From NCBI RefSeq assembly GCF_002980495.1, contig NZ_PVBR01000010.1, positions 62,001 through 126,000 of the forward strand: DNA of 64,000 nt, in the 5' to 3' direction. Source of the DNA: Phyllobacterium phragmitis. Lineage in GTDB: Bacteria > Pseudomonadota > Alphaproteobacteria > Rhizobiales > Rhizobiaceae. Position 1 is the stretch's first letter. Each line of letters begins with the position of its first letter. Position numbers and translations under genes: made by a program. The notes beneath the pieces are model-generated. The model searched no databases, was not told the origin of the DNA, and saw nothing but the letters and a program-made list of their open reading frames with translations. Shown here in pieces: positions 42,175 through 52,233 of this stretch.

Positions 42175-42284
42175 CGTCATCCTCGGGCCTGTCCCGAGGA
42201 TCTGCGGCGGAACATTTCAATCAGGACGGCCATCGCCTTTCCTTCTTCTTATGGCAGATTCTCGGGACAAGCCCGAGAATGACG
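42175..42284. repeat. palindromic intergenic element (family C) between gltB and gltD
   Basis: Arms CGTCATCCTCGGGCCTGTCC and its continuation GAGGATCTGC are near-complementary to GCAGATTCTCGGGACAAGCC with GAGAATGACG, about 31 bases each, with 48 bases between. Each arm also contains a CCTCGGG/CCCGAGG hairpin. This family differs from A and B in the same window. In the gltBD transcript it would form a stem between the two cistrons. Confidence 0.85.
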
Positions 42285-42309
42285 GCCTGAGATGTCGAGA
42301 ATGAAGGAC

Positions 42310-45300
42310 TCATTCCGCTGCGATGCCGATGCGCATGCGCTCCATTTCCTCGAGCGCGTGTCGGTATTCCACCGGCATGACTTTCACAAATTTCGGGCGA
42401 TAGGCTTCCCAATTGTCGAGAATATCCTTGGCCCGTGCCGAACCCGTGTAGTGCAGATGATTCGATATCAGCTGGACCAGACGCTCCTCGTCATGACGCG
42501 TCATATTGCCGGATACGTCGACGCGGCCCTTGTGCATCAGATCGCCGCCATGGTGGTGCAGCTTTTCGAGGATGTCGTCCTCTTCGGGAACCGGCTCCAG
42601 CTCGACCATCGCCATGTTGCAGCGCTGCGCGAAATCGCCGACTTCGTCGAGCACATAGGCGACACCGCCGGACATGCCGGCCGCAAAATTGCGGCCCGTC
42701 TGGCCGATGACGACCACCACGCCACCGGTCATGTATTCGCAGCCATGATCGCCGACACCTTCGACGACCGTCACCGCGCCGGAATTGCGCACAGCGAACC
42801 GTTCGCCGGCAACGCCGCGGAAATAGCATTCGCCCTCGACGGCGCCGTAGAGCACGGTATTGCCGACAATGATGGACTCCTCGGCGATGATCTTGGCGTT
42901 CTCGTCGGGCCTGATGACGATGCGCCCGCCGCATAGGCCCTTGCCGACATAGTCATTGCCGTCACCGATGAGGTCGATGGAAATGCCGCGCGCCAGAAAC
43001 GCACCGAACGACTGACCCGCCGTGCCGCGAAGGGTGATGGCAATGGTATCGTGGGGCAGCCCCTTGTGCCGATAGCGCTTGGCAACCTCCCCGGAAAGCA
43101 TCGCGCCCACCGAGCGATCGACATTCTTGATCCCAAGTTCGATCTTGACGGGCGTCTTGTTTTCAAGCGCCGGCATTGCCAATTCGATCAGCTTGCGGTC
43201 GAGAACATCGTCGATCGGATGATGCTGCCGTTCTGTCCAGAAGGTCTTTTCCTTACACGCATCGGGCTTATGGAAGATGCGGCTGAAATCGAGGCCACGC
43301 GACTTCCAATGGCTGATCATCGCCTGCTTTTCTAACAAGTCGGTATCTCCGATGATCTGTTCCAGCTTGGTGTAGCCCATTTCGGCCAGGAACTGACGAA
43401 CCTCTTCCGCCAGGTAGAAGAAGAAGTTGACGACATGCTCCGGCGCGCCCTTGAAGCGCTTGCGCAAGACCGGATCCTGCGTCGCGACGCCGACGGGACA
43501 GGTGTTGAGATGGCACTTGCGCATCATGATGCAGCCCGCCGCGATCAACGGCGCGGTAGAGAAGCCGAACTCATCCGCGCCCAGCAGCGCCCCGATGATG
43601 ACATCGCGCCCGGTCCGCAAGCCGCCATCGACCTGCAGCGCCACTCTGCTGCGCAGGCCGTTCAGCACCAGCGTCTGATGCGTTTCGGCAAGCCCCATTT
43701 CCCACGGGGATCCGGCGTGCTTCAGCGAGGTAAGCGGCGAAGCGCCCGTTCCGCCGTCATAACCGGAAATGGTGATGTGATCGGCGCGCGCCTTGGCGAC
43801 GCCCGCGGCCACCGTGCCGACGCCCACTTCCGAGACCAGCTTGACGGACACATCCCCCGCCGGATTGACGTTCTTCAGATCGTAGATGAGCTGCGCCAGA
43901 TCCTCGATCGAATAGATGTCGTGATGCGGCGGCGGCGAAATCAGGCCGACGCCCGGCGTTGAGTGGCGCGTCTTGGCGATGGTCGCATCCACCTTGTGGC
44001 CGGGCAACTGACCGCCCTCGCCGGGCTTGGCGCCCTGCGCCACCTTGATCTGCATCATGTCCGAATTGACGAGATATTCCGTCGTCACGCCGAAGCGGCC
44101 GGATGCAACCTGCTTGATCGCCGAGCGTTCGGGGTTCGGTTTGCCGTTCGGCAGTGGGTAGAAGCGGTCCGGCTCCTCGCCGCCTTCACCGGTATTCGAC
44201 TTGCCGCCGATGCTGTTCATGGCGATGGCGAGCGTCGTATGCGCCTCTCGGGAAATCGAGCCGAACGACATAGCGCCGGTCGAGAACCGCTTGACGATCT
44301 CCACTGCCGGTTCCACCTCGTCGATCGAAACGGGCTTCAGCCCGCGCTCCTCAGCCGACTTGATGTGGAACAGGCCGCGAATGGACTTCGCCGCCGCCGT
44401 CTCCCCGTTGACGAGGTCGGTATATTCCGTGAACGTCCCAGGGTTTTCCGTGCGCACCGCGTGCTGCAGCTTGGCCACGGCATCGGGCGACCACTGATGC
44501 GCCTCGCCGCGTATGCGGTAGGCATATTCGCCGCCGACATCGAGCGTCGTCAAGAGCACCGGATCGTTGCCGAAGGCATCGGTATGGCGGCGCGTCGTCT
44601 CCTCAGCGATCTCTTCCAGACCGACGCCCTCGATGGTCGTCGCCGTGCCGAAGAAGAACTTGTCGACGAATTCGGACTTCAGCCCCACCGCATCGAATAT
44701 CTGCGCGCCGCAATAGGACTGATAGGTCGAAATGCCCATCTTGGACATGACCTTGAGGATGCCCTTGCCGAGCGATTTGATATAGCGATAGACGACCTCA
44801 TGCGCATCCACCTCCGGCGGGAATTCACGCCGCCGGTGCATGTCGAGCAGCGTATCGAAGGCAAGATAAGGGTTGATCGCTTCAGCGCCGTAGCCCGCCA
44901 GGCAGCAGAAATGATGCACCTCGCGCGGCTCGCCGGATTCGACGACCAGGCCGACCGAAGTCCGCAAGCCCTTGCGGATCAGATGATGGTGCACAGCCGC
45001 CGTCGCCAAAAGCGCCGGGATCGGGATGCGGTCCGGCCCGACCTGGCGGTCCGACAGGATGATGATGTTATAGCCGCCATGAACGGCGGCCTCCGCGCGG
45101 TCGCAAAGCCGCTCGATGGCGCCATGCATGCCAGCCGGGCCCTCGCCTGCGCCATAGGTGATATCGAGCGTCTTGGTGTCGAACCTGTCCTCTGTGTGGC
45201 CGATGGAGCGGATCTTTTCGAGATCGGCATTGGTGAGGATCGGCTGGCGCACTTCGAGACGCTTGCGCCGCGAGGTGCCGACCAGATCGAAGATGTTTGG

Positions 45301-47070
45301 ACGCGGGCCGATGAAGGAGACGAGACTCATCACCAGCTCCTCGCGGATCGGATCGATCGGCGGGTTCGTCACCTGGGCGAAGTTCTGCTTGAAATAGGTG
45401 TAGAGCAGCTTCGACTTGTCCGACATCGCCGAAATCGGCGTATCGGTACCCATCGAGCCGATGGCCTCCTGGCCGGTCGTCGCCATCGGCGCCATGAGGA
45501 TCCTAGTATCCTCCTGCGTGTAGCCGAAGGTCTGCTGGCGGTCGAGCAGGCTCACATCCTTGCGCAGCGCGCGAGGCTCCACGGTATTGAGGTCTTCCAG
45601 GATGAGCTGCGTGTTTTTCAGCCACTGCTTGTAGGGGTGACGCTGCGCGATCTCGGATTTGATCTCCTCGTCCGAAACGATACGGCCCTGCTCCATGTCG
45701 ATCAAAAGCATGCGGCCCGGCTGCAAGCGCCACTTCTTGACGATCTTGCCTTCGTCGACCGGCAGGACGCCCGCCTCCGACGCCATGATGACGAAATCAT
45801 CGTCGGTAACGATGTAGCGCGCGGGACGCAAACCATTGCGGTCGAGCGTCGCGCCGATCTGCCGGCCATCGGTGAAGGTGACGGCTGCAGGGCCGTCCCA
45901 TGGCTCCATCAGCGCGGCGTGATACTCGTAGAATGCCCTGCGTTCCTCGCTCATCAGCTTGTTGCCCGACCATGCCTCGGGGATCAGCATCATCATGGCA
46001 TGCGCCAGGGGATAACCGCCCTGGAACAGGAATTCGAGCGCATTGTCGAAGCAGGCCGTGTCGGACTGGCCTTCGTAGGAGATCGGCCACAGCTTGGAGA
46101 TGTCGTTGCCGAAGAGTTCGGAATCGACCGAAGCCTGGCGCGCCGCCATCCAGTTGACATTGCCGCGCAGCGTGTTGATCTCGCCATTATGCGCCACCAT
46201 GCGGTAGGGATGCGCGAGCTTCCACGACGGGAAAGTATTGGTCGAAAATCGTTGGTGCACGAGGGCAACCGCGCTCTCGAAGCGTGGATCCTTCAAATCC
46301 CGGTAATAGGCGCCGACCTGATAGGCCAGGAACATGCCCTTGTAGACGATGGTGCGCGACGACATCGAAACGATATAGAAGCCGTTGTCCCGACCATCGG
46401 TCTCCTGGAATATCCGGTTGGAGATGACCTTGCGCAGGACGAACAGGCGGCGCTCGAAATCATCGTCGGTCTCGATATCGGGGTTGCGCCCGATGAAGAC
46501 CTGCCGGTGATGAGGCTCGGTCGCCGCGATATGCGGCGCCTTGGACAACGATGAATTATCGACCGGAACGTCGCGGAAGCCGATCAGCGCCTGCCCTTCG
46601 GCGGCGATCACGTCCTCGATCACCACTTCGATATGCGCCCGCTGCTCCGCATCCTGCGGCATGAAGAGATAGCCGACCGCATATTGCCCCACCGGCGGCA
46701 AGTCGATGCCCTGCGCCGCCATTTCCTCGCGGAAGAAACGGTCGGGGATCTGCACGAGCATGCCGGCGCCGTCGCCCATCAAAGGGTCGGCACCCACCGC
46801 GCCGCGATGCGTGAGGTTTTCCAGCATCTGCAGGCCGTCACTCACCACCTGATGCGACTTCACGCCCTTCATATGCGCGATGAAGCCGACGCCGCACGCA
46901 TCGTGCTCGTTGCGCGGGTCGTAAAGTCCCCGGCGCACAGGGAAACCTGCCGGAAATGATCCTAATGGCGCTGATTCCGTCGGGATTCGTGACGTTTTCG
47001 CGGTTTTGACCGCGCGATTCTGTACGTCCTGGCCAAGCTCAGTCGTTACAGATGGCGTCAATTCCGTCAT
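42310..47070 (-). CDS. gltB: glutamate synthase (NADPH) large subunit
   Basis: About 1586 residues. AAGGAGG 8 bases upstream favours the ATG at 47070 over that at 47076. A propeptide of about 58 residues precedes the catalytic Cys59 in [16 protein letters not shown], the class II glutaminase nucleophile. The central and FMN domains follow; the 3Fe-4S ligands are in [19 protein letters not shown]. The C-terminal beta-helix domain ([10 protein letters not shown] and the glycine-rich repeats) completes it. It converts glutamine and 2-oxoglutarate to two glutamates. This is the main ammonium-assimilation route with glutamine synthetase. Confidence 0.96.
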   Translation of the reverse strand: MTELTPSVTTELGQDVQNRAVKTAKTSRIPTESAPLGSFPAGFPVRRGLYDPRNEHDACGVGFIAHMKGVKSHQVVSDGLQMLENLTHRGAVGADPLMGDGAGMLVQIPDRFFREEMAAQGIDLPPVGQYAVGYLFMPQDAEQRAHIEVVIEDVIAAEGQALIGFRDVPVDNSSLSKAPHIAATEPHHRQVFIGRNPDIETDDDFERRLFVLRKVISNRIFQETDGRDNGFYIVSMSSRTIVYKGMFLAYQVGAYYRDLKDPRFESAVALVHQRFSTNTFPSWKLAHPYRMVAHNGEINTLRGNVNWMAARQASVDSELFGNDISKLWPISYEGQSDTACFDNALEFLFQGGYPLAHAMMMLIPEAWSGNKLMSEERRAFYEYHAALMEPWDGPAAVTFTDGRQIGATLDRNGLRPARYIVTDDDFVIMASEAGVLPVDEGKIVKKWRLQPGRMLLIDMEQGRIVSDEEIKSEIAQRHPYKQWLKNTQLILEDLNTVEPRALRKDVSLLDRQQTFGYTQEDTRILMAPMATTGQEAIGSMGTDTPISAMSDKSKLLYTYFKQNFAQVTNPPIDPIREELVMSLVSFIGPRPNIFDLVGTSRRKRLEVRQPILTNADLEKIRSIGHTEDRFDTKTLDITYGAGEGPAGMHGAIERLCDRAEAAVHGGYNIIILSDRQVGPDRIPIPALLATAAVHHHLIRKGLRTSVGLVVESGEPREVHHFCCLAGYGAEAINPYLAFDTLLDMHRRREFPPEVDAHEVVYRYIKSLGKGILKVMSKMGISTYQSYCGAQIFDAVGLKSEFVDKFFFGTATTIEGVGLEEIAEETTRRHTDAFGNDPVLLTTLDVGGEYAYRIRGEAHQWSPDAVAKLQHAVRTENPGTFTEYTDLVNGETAAAKSIRGLFHIKSAEERGLKPVSIDEVEPAVEIVKRFSTGAMSFGSISREAHTTLAIAMNSIGGKSNTGEGGEEPDRFYPLPNGKPNPERSAIKQVASGRFGVTTEYLVNSDMMQIKVAQGAKPGEGGQLPGHKVDATIAKTRHSTPGVGLISPPPHHDIYSIEDLAQLIYDLKNVNPAGDVSVKLVSEVGVGTVAAGVAKARADHITISGYDGGTGASPLTSLKHAGSPWEMGLAETHQTLVLNGLRSRVALQVDGGLRTGRDVIIGALLGADEFGFSTAPLIAAGCIMMRKCHLNTCPVGVATQDPVLRKRFKGAPEHVVNFFFYLAEEVRQFLAEMGYTKLEQIIGDTDLLEKQAMISHWKSRGLDFSRIFHKPDACKEKTFWTERQHHPIDDVLDRKLIELAMPALENKTPVKIELGIKNVDRSVGAMLSGEVAKRYRHKGLPHDTIAITLRGTAGQSFGAFLARGISIDLIGDGNDYVGKGLCGGRIVIRPDENAKIIAEESIIVGNTVLYGAVEGECYFRGVAGERFAVRNSGAVTVVEGVGDHGCEYMTGGVVVVIGQTGRNFAAGMSGGVAYVLDEVGDFAQRCNMAMVELEPVPEEDDILEKLHHHGGDLMHKGRVDVSGNMTRHDEERLVQLISNHLHYTGSARAKDILDNWEAYRPKFVKVMPVEYRHALEEMERMRIGIAAE

Positions 47071-47349
47071 CGTCATTTCCTCCTTATGGGCCCACATAGG
47101 GCGGTCATTCTTTTTCGGGGAGGGAATACTGTTGATTCCACCCCGCGTCCATGCGGCATATAACTGCAAGAGCATTTGCGACGCGGGGGATGTCATGATG
47201 CTCACCCCGCATACCCTGCGCTTTTGCGCCAGCAAGTCGGCACCGGGCCGCTTGTTCACCCGGGCTGTCCGCCTTGCAGACCCTGTCCGCGACAAAACCC
47301 GGATAGACACGATAGCATGTCTGCATCCTAGGTTAAGCCAGCTAAATAA

Positions 47350-47364
47350 GACAGCAGTACTGTC
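47350..47364. promoter_or_regulatory. inverted repeat in the gltB upstream region
   Basis: GACAG and CTGTC flank CAGTA about 280 bp upstream of gltB; the word TGACAG recurs at 47383-47388. It is a candidate operator for gltB or the divergent aldolase. The rest of the 589-bp gap (47071-47659) shows no convincing gene, RNA or terminator. Confidence 0.25.
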
Positions 47365-47659
47365 CTATATTCTATGACAGAAATTATGCCCCACCACAAG
47401 ATGGAAAAGCAAAATAAATTCGCTCTATCCGAAATATTATTGCGCAAGCATGCGTTAATTATTGCTAAAATTGCGATGGCGGGGGTTTTCACCGAGATTT
47501 CGCATCTTCATAGAGGGATTATCCAGCCTCGATGCTTGCAATCCGATGATGCGCATTTATGAACCGTGTGGACAATGAATCTGCCTGCTTTCATATAGAC
47601 AGCCGGCTGCGCCGCAGTGCACAAGAGCACGCCATGAGACTGCTATGCGGAGAAACCGA

Positions 47660-48709
47660 ATGAATTTCGCATCCGACAATTGGGCGGGCGCCCATCCGAA
47701 GATCGCCGAAAGCCTGACCCGCCATGCAGGAGGCTTTGCCGCCTCCTATGGAGCAAGCGAGTTCGACCGCGCCGTGGAAATGCGCTTCAACGAGATCTTC
47801 GAGCGCGAAGTCGCCGTTTTCTTCGTCGGCACCGGAACCGCCGCCAATTCGCTGGCGCTGGCGAGCGTCAACCGTCCGGGTGGCGTCTCCTTCTGTCACC
47901 GCGAGGCCCATGCCATCGAGGACGAATGCGGCGCGCCGGAATATTTCACCGGTGGCGCCCGCCTGCACCCGGTGGACGGCGCGCTCGGACGCATCGATCC
48001 GGTCAACCTGACGCGGGAATTGAAGCGTTTCAACCCGGCTTTCATCCACGCAGGCCAGCCGATGGCCGTCTCGATAACCCAGGCGACCGAAGTCGGCACG
48101 CTCTATAGCCTCTCCGAGATCGCCGGCATCTCCACCGTCTGCCGGGAGCATGATATCCCGCTGCATCTCGACGGCGCACGCTTTGCCAATGCGCTCGTTT
48201 CGCTCGGCGTCTCCCCGGCTGATATGACGTGGCGGCAAGGCGTCGACATTGTTTCCTTCGGCGGCACGAAAAACGGCTGCTGGTGCGCCGAAGCGCTGGT
48301 GTTCATGGATCCTTCGCACGCCAAGGATCTGCCCTTCATCCGCAAGCGCGCTGCCCAGCTCTTTTCCAAGACCCGCTTCATCGCCGCCCAGTTCGACGCC
48401 TATCTCGACGACGGCCTCTGGCTCGAACTCGCGACACATGCCAATGCGATGGCGGCCCGGCTTGCCGGTCACATCCGCGCATCCGAACGCATTCGCCTCG
48501 CCTGGAGCCCGCAGGCAAATGAAGTCTTCGCGATCATGAAGAAAAGCGTGAGTGAAAAACTGCAGCAACAGGGTGCCGTCTTCTACGACTGGAACCCACC
48601 GCATTCGGAAACGAACCGCGTCGAGGAGGAGGAGATATTTACCCGTTTCGTGACCAGCTTCGCCACATCGCAGGATGAAGTGGACCGGTTCGGCGATCTG
48701 ATCGCCTGA
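47660..48709 (+). CDS. ltaE: low-specificity L-threonine aldolase
   Basis: 349 residues of the fold-type I PLP threonine aldolase family, which splits threonine or allo-threonine to glycine and acetaldehyde. The start NFASDNWAGAHPKI is typical, with FVGTGTAANSLAL binding PLP phosphate, LHLDGARFANAL carrying the PLP Asp, and SFGGTKNGCWCAEALVF carrying the Schiff-base Lys. GGAG precedes the ATG at 47660, preferred over the one at 47645. It is divergent from gltB and converges on the hsp20 gene, with a hairpin between them. Confidence 0.93.
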   Translation: MNFASDNWAGAHPKIAESLTRHAGGFAASYGASEFDRAVEMRFNEIFEREVAVFFVGTGTAANSLALASVNRPGGVSFCHREAHAIEDECGAPEYFTGGARLHPVDGALGRIDPVNLTRELKRFNPAFIHAGQPMAVSITQATEVGTLYSLSEIAGISTVCREHDIPLHLDGARFANALVSLGVSPADMTWRQGVDIVSFGGTKNGCWCAEALVFMDPSHAKDLPFIRKRAAQLFSKTRFIAAQFDAYLDDGLWLELATHANAMAARLAGHIRASERIRLAWSPQANEVFAIMKKSVSEKLQQQGAVFYDWNPPHSETNRVEEEEIFTRFVTSFATSQDEVDRFGDLIA

Positions 48710-48724
48710 ATGACCCAATAAGAA

Positions 48725-48742
48725 CGGCGCCCGGAGGCGCCG
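48725..48742. terminator. bidirectional hairpin between ltaE and hsp20
   Basis: CGGCGCC and GGCGCCG pair around CGGA in the 57-bp gap between convergent genes. CTCTCATTCTC follows on the plus strand, and TTCTTATTGG on the minus strand. Confidence 0.75.
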
Positions 48743-48766
48743 CTCTCATTCTCAGCAGCAGAACGG

Positions 48767-49237
48767 TTATTCCGCCGCCTTGGTCTCGATCTGCTTGGCC
48801 TTTTCGGACGAAACAGCCGTCACAGCGATCTTGCGTGGCTTCAGCCCCTCGGGGATTTCGCGCTTCAGATCGATGTGCAGCAGGCCGTTCTTCAAGCTTG
48901 CCCCGCTGACTTCAACGAAATCGGCAAGCTGGAAACGGCGCTCGAAAGCACGTGCGGCGATGCCGCGATAAAGCACTTCGCTGCTTTTATCGGCACTTTC
49001 GTCGGATTTCTGGCCCTTGATGGTCAGTTGGTTGCGGTGAGCCTCGATCTCGATCTCATCTTCCGCGAAACCCGCAACGGCCATCGTGATGCGATAGGCG
49101 TTCTCGCCCGTCCGCTCGATATTATAAGGCGGATAGGTCGGCGCGCCTTCCGGCTGCGCGAGCGAATCAAGCATGGTGAAAAGCCGATCGAAGCCGACGG
49201 TGGAACGGTAGAGCGGTGAAAAATCAACGTGACGCAT
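48767..49237 (-). CDS. small heat-shock protein, Hsp20/IbpA family
   Basis: 156 residues. The alpha-crystallin domain (about 30-125) has YPPYNIERTGENAYRITMAV at its start and the family signature GIAARAFERRFQLADFVEVSGA, with an NGLLHIDL segment near its end. The short C-terminal tail is Ala/Lys/Glu-rich. It acts as an ATP-independent holdase for unfolding proteins. The ATG at 49237 has a strong GGAGGG ribosome site that is embedded in a ROSE-like leader, and an RpoH-type promoter lies further upstream, so heat induction at both transcription and translation is predicted. Confidence 0.94.
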   Translation of the reverse strand: MRHVDFSPLYRSTVGFDRLFTMLDSLAQPEGAPTYPPYNIERTGENAYRITMAVAGFAEDEIEIEAHRNQLTIKGQKSDESADKSSEVLYRGIAARAFERRFQLADFVEVSGASLKNGLLHIDLKREIPEGLKPRKIAVTAVSSEKAKQIETKAAE

Positions 49238-49340
49238 GGTAAGCCCTCCTTCAGAGCGACAATGTTTGCGTTTTGGCCGAAGCGAAAATTCCCGATATCG
49301 GCGAATTTTCTTGAGCCAGCAGCCCCTTTTGGCGGCTGCA
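49238..49340 (-). promoter_or_regulatory. ROSE-like RNA thermometer in the hsp20 leader
   Basis: The predicted 5' leader is about 100 bases. Just before the start codon the minus strand reads GTCGCTCTGAAGGAGGGC, matching the ROSE signature of UYGCU placed directly ahead of the Shine-Dalgarno sequence it masks. Upstream, AAAATTC/GAATTTT with an inner CCGATATCGG forms a second hairpin (about 49284-49310), as expected for a multi-stem ROSE element. ROSE elements are known in rhizobial small heat-shock genes. Confidence 0.65.
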
Positions 49341-49346
49341 ACCATG

Positions 49347-49375
49347 ATTTGGGGGCGTTATTTTACGATTTCAAG
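49347..49375 (-). promoter_or_regulatory. RpoH (sigma-32) promoter of hsp20
   Basis: On the minus strand CTTGAAA (49375-49369), an exact -35 consensus for RpoH, is followed after 14 bases by CCCCAAAT (49354-49347), close to the -10 consensus CCCCATNT. Transcription would begin near 49340, giving a leader of about 100 bases. Confidence 0.75.
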
Positions 49376-49533
49376 GGGATGGCCGGGAGATGGATTGCGC
49401 CTGAAACGACAACTGAATTTTGCTGTGGGCATCGCTGAACGCCAGATGAATGCCGCCTTCGGCCTCTATTCAGCTTGCGGGGATTAATCTCCAATCATGT
49501 CGGAACGTTCCGGCACTCAACAGGAATAGGTCA

Positions 49534-49929
49534 ATGAAAAAGGCTATTCTAGCCATCACCGCAACGCTTGCGATCGGCTTTTCCGCCCCTGTTTTTGCCG
49601 CTGAACAACCGAATATCATCATGGCCCAAGGCTGGAACGATGACTACCGCGATACCCCTCCGCCGCCGCGCGGCTATGAAATGGAACGCCGCGACCGTCG
49701 CTATCGCGGTGAAGTCATCAGCCCCCGCCGCGTTGCCAGAATGTTGGAACGACGCAGCTACGAGGTCCGTGATGTCGATCTGCGCCGTAGCCGTTATTTC
49801 GTCCGCGCCATACGGCCGAATGGGCGCCGCGTGATGCTTGTCGTCAATGCCCGCAACGGCCGCATCCTTGACGAACGGCGGGCTGGTGGTTCGCGCCGCT
49901 CGGGCTTCAGCATCGAAATCAATCCTTAG
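49534..49929 (+). CDS. small periplasmic PepSY-like protein
   Basis: 131 residues from the ATG at 49534 (AGGAATAGG upstream). A signal peptide (about 1-23, ending PVFA/AEQ) is followed by an Arg/Pro-rich middle and a repeat-like beta region: SPRRVARMLERRSYEVRDVDL, then YFVRAIRPNGRRVMLVVNARNGRIL. That order of helix, 'V-D-L' strand and 'NGRIL' turn matches PepSY-type domains. The mature protein is very basic (over 20 Arg). Such small exported proteins are common in Hyphomicrobiales; function unknown. A hairpin follows. Confidence 0.8.
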   Translation: MKKAILAITATLAIGFSAPVFAAEQPNIIMAQGWNDDYRDTPPPPRGYEMERRDRRYRGEVISPRRVARMLERRSYEVRDVDLRRSRYFVRAIRPNGRRVMLVVNARNGRILDERRAGGSRRSGFSIEINP

Positions 49930-49974
49930 TACCAAACGCCTGCCGGATGTAACGTCCCTTCCAGACGGCAGGTT

Positions 49975-50004
49975 AGCCGGAGGTTCCGCCAGGAACTTCC
50001 GGCT
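49975..50004 (+). terminator. terminator-like hairpin after the PepSY-like gene
   Basis: AGCCGGAGGTTCC and GGAACTTCCGGCT form a 13-bp stem (one G:U) with a GCCA loop, followed by CACATTTTCG. Confidence 0.75.
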
Positions 50005-50116
50005 CACATTTTCGCAGTCCCCCGCGCCTCACCCGTGGCCCTGTCATTTGACCTTTCCTATGGGGCGGCCTATCGATGGATGATCGTGTCAATCCCGGAC
50101 GTTGTTGCCACCTAGC

Positions 50117-51106
50117 ATGACTGATCTTCTCTTCGAGACCGATGCCAACCAGATCCCTGCCAGAACCCATTCCGGCATGCTGGAGATGCGGGATGGCAAG
50201 GCGCTGCGCTATGCGGTCACGCAGGCTGCCAGTCGGCCGCAGCAAGGTACGGTGCTCGTTCTGCACGGCCGCAACGAATGCATCGAGAAATATTTCGAGA
50301 CCATTGCCGATCTGGCCAGGCGCGGTTTCACCGTCGTGTGTTTCGACTGGCGCGGTCAGGGCGGCTCCAGCCGCATGATTCACGATGCGATGCGCGGCCA
50401 TATCGATCGCTTCGATGATTACGTCTCGGACCTCGACCAGGTCTTCCGCGAACTCATCCTGCCCGATTGTCCGCCGCCATTTTATATCCTTGCCCATTCA
50501 GCCGGCGCGCTTGTCTCGCTTCTCGCAGCACCGGTGCTCGCCAACCGCGTCCGCCGCATGGTGCTGGTCGCTCCGTTCGTGGGTCTCCCCGGCTCGCGGC
50601 TGGGCGTCAATGGCATTCGCTTCGCCACCAGGACGTTGGGCCTGATCGGACTTGGCAGGCGTTATGCAGTCAAAAACCGATATCAGGCCGGCGGGCGGCC
50701 TTTTGCCGATAATCCGCTGACCAGCGATCCCGGCCGCTACATGCGAAATGCCGAAATCGTGCGCCATCAGCCGCAGCTTGGGCTGGGTGGACCGACGGTG
50801 CGCTGGGTTTCGGCCTCACTGAACGCAATCGACCGGGTCAACGACCCCGATTTCATCACAAACATTCGCATCCCGACACTCATCATAGCCGCAGGCGCCG
50901 ACAGCGTCGTCTCGACGGCAGCCATCGAGCGTTTCACCACGCAATTGCGCAACGGCACGCTTCTGATCATCGATGGCGCGCGTCATGAAATCCTGCAGGA
51001 AGCCGATTTTTACCGTGAGCAACTGCTTGCTGCCTTCGACGCATTCGTACCGGGCTCGGACGAACCGGAAACCACCATCGCAACCGAACCTGCGGAAACG
51101 GCCTGA
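50117..51106 (+). CDS. alpha/beta hydrolase, lysophospholipase-like
   Basis: 329 residues. The oxyanion region VLVLHGRNECIEKYFETIADL and the CFDWRGQGGSSRM block are typical of PldB-type monoacylglycerol lipase/lysophospholipases. The nucleophile elbow reads LAHSAGALVSLL, an A-H-S-A-G variant of GxSxG. The catalytic Asp is likely in IIAAGADSVV and His in IDGARHEILQE. No ribosome site is evident for the ATG at 50117; a TTG at 50102 is possible. No signal peptide is seen. It converges on hisN with an 8-bp gap. The substrate is unknown. Confidence 0.87.
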   Translation: MTDLLFETDANQIPARTHSGMLEMRDGKALRYAVTQAASRPQQGTVLVLHGRNECIEKYFETIADLARRGFTVVCFDWRGQGGSSRMIHDAMRGHIDRFDDYVSDLDQVFRELILPDCPPPFYILAHSAGALVSLLAAPVLANRVRRMVLVAPFVGLPGSRLGVNGIRFATRTLGLIGLGRRYAVKNRYQAGGRPFADNPLTSDPGRYMRNAEIVRHQPQLGLGGPTVRWVSASLNAIDRVNDPDFITNIRIPTLIIAAGADSVVSTAAIERFTTQLRNGTLLIIDGARHEILQEADFYREQLLAAFDAFVPGSDEPETTIATEPAETA

Positions 51107-51114
51107 AAGCCGGA

Positions 51115-51906
51115 TCAGCCCCCGTTCAGCAGATCGAGTGCGATCTTATGGAGTTCCGGCGTGGCTGCGGCAATGATATCGCCACCCTTTTCAGCCGGAC
51201 CACCATCCCAGCGCGTCACCACCCCACCGGCCTTCTCGATGATCGGGATCAACGCCACGATATCATAGGGCTGCAGATCGGCTTCGACCGCAATGTCGAC
51301 GAATCCGGCGGCCACCATCGCGAACGCGTAGCAATCCACGCCGTAGCGCGGCAGGCGTACCACCGCCTCCAGGCGGTTATAGGCAAGGCGCTTGGCGCCC
51401 TTGTAAAGGGCGGGCGTGGTAGTGAACAAGGTGGCATCGGCAAGCGCGACGGTGCCCCGTGTTTTCAGGCGCCGCGGCTGCCCCGTTTCGCCGGCGCATG
51501 TGCGCTCGTAATAGGCCCCCTCGCCGTCGCTATAGAACAGTTCGCCGGTGAATGGCTGGGACATCAGCCCTGCCTCGGCCTTTCCGTCGATGGTAAGCCC
51601 CACCAGCGTTCCCCAGACCGGCAGGCCGGAAATGAATGCACGCGTCCCGTCTATCGGATCGATCACCCATATGTGGCTGTGGTCGAGATTTTCCGCGCCA
51701 TGCTCCTCTCCCAGGATGCCGTGATCGGGATGGGCGCTGCGGATCACCGAGCGGATCGCCCGCTCCGCCTCACGGTCGGCTTCCGTCACCGGATCGAATC
51801 CCACCGCATATTTGTTGTCCACCGACACGGGACTGCGAAACCGCGGAAGGGTTTCGGCTGCGGCAGCCGCCGCAATCTGCACAAGGAATGACTTTTCAAC
51901 GACCAA
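51115..51906 (-). CDS. hisN: histidinol-phosphatase, inositol monophosphatase family
   Basis: 263 residues. Metal and phosphate residues appear in DPVTEADREAERAI, ILGEEHG, the core WVIDPIDGTRAFISGLPVWG and QPYDIVALIPIIEKAGG. These match the HisN branch, which removes phosphate from histidinol phosphate, better than SuhB. The start is a TTG at 51906 with an ideal GGAGG 6-7 bases upstream; no ATG is available near the conserved N-terminus. The rare start codon may keep expression low. The MmgR-like sRNA is encoded divergently about 140 bp upstream. Confidence 0.9.
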   Translation of the reverse strand: MVVEKSFLVQIAAAAAAETLPRFRSPVSVDNKYAVGFDPVTEADREAERAIRSVIRSAHPDHGILGEEHGAENLDHSHIWVIDPIDGTRAFISGLPVWGTLVGLTIDGKAEAGLMSQPFTGELFYSDGEGAYYERTCAGETGQPRRLKTRGTVALADATLFTTTPALYKGAKRLAYNRLEAVVRLPRYGVDCYAFAMVAAGFVDIAVEADLQPYDIVALIPIIEKAGGVVTRWDGGPAEKGGDIIAAATPELHKIALDLLNGG

Positions 51907-52011
51907 AATGGCCTCCAGATATAATGTAAATGACCGCGATCAAGGCAAACGCCGCAAAAAGAGCCTGAAGTTTAGGCATATGCAAAAATGCACAAATTAT
52001 CAGTTTTTGGC

Positions 52012-52040
52012 TTGACCGTTTGTGCATCGCAGCATAAAGT
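52012..52040 (+). promoter_or_regulatory. promoter of the MmgR-like RNA
   Basis: TTGACC (52012-52017, in the alphaproteobacterial context CTTGAC) and TAAAGT (52035-52040) are separated by 17 bases, placing the start of transcription near 52046. Confidence 0.65.
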
Positions 52041-52045
52041 AAGCA

Positions 52046-52127
52046 TCAGACAGGGGTTCCTGTCTATGCCCTCCTTGGGCGTTTCCTCCCTAGACTTCAG
52101 GCCGCCCACGGGCGGTCTTTTTTTCTG
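52046..52127 (+). ncRNA. mmgR: MmgR/alpha-r8 family small RNA (former suhB motif)
   Basis: A predicted transcript of about 80 bases. Stem one is GACAGG/CCTGTC with a GGTT loop (52049-52064). Stem two is GCCC/GGGC around TCCTT (52068-52080). A single-stranded stretch GTTTCCTCCCTAGACTT follows, then a terminator GGCCGCCC/GGGCGGTC with seven T (52100-52127). The two pyrimidine-rich anti-Shine-Dalgarno stretches, the size and the position next to an inositol-monophosphatase-family gene match the alphaproteobacterial MmgR family, described in Sinorhizobium as a regulator of polyhydroxybutyrate storage. The remainder of the 327-bp gap (51907-52233) shows no gene. Confidence 0.85.
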
Positions 52128-52233
52128 TATCATCCGTATCATTGGCACAGCCGAGCGGGCCTTGCGCCAACGGATTGCACAGCACGGTGGTTACAGCAAT
52201 ATCTTGAGAAGCGGAATAGCGGGCCTGTTCAGA

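Noticed and set aside
2570-42284. CRISPR array or phage-type repeats
   Set aside because: The palindromes are scattered single copies between genes, not regularly spaced direct repeats with unique spacers.
43963-46554. 863-codon plus-strand open frame opposite gltB
   Set aside because: It is antisense to the conserved gltB frame in the codon register that mirrors it; composition is rich in Arg/Asp/Ala with no motif, no ribosome site and no separate promoter.
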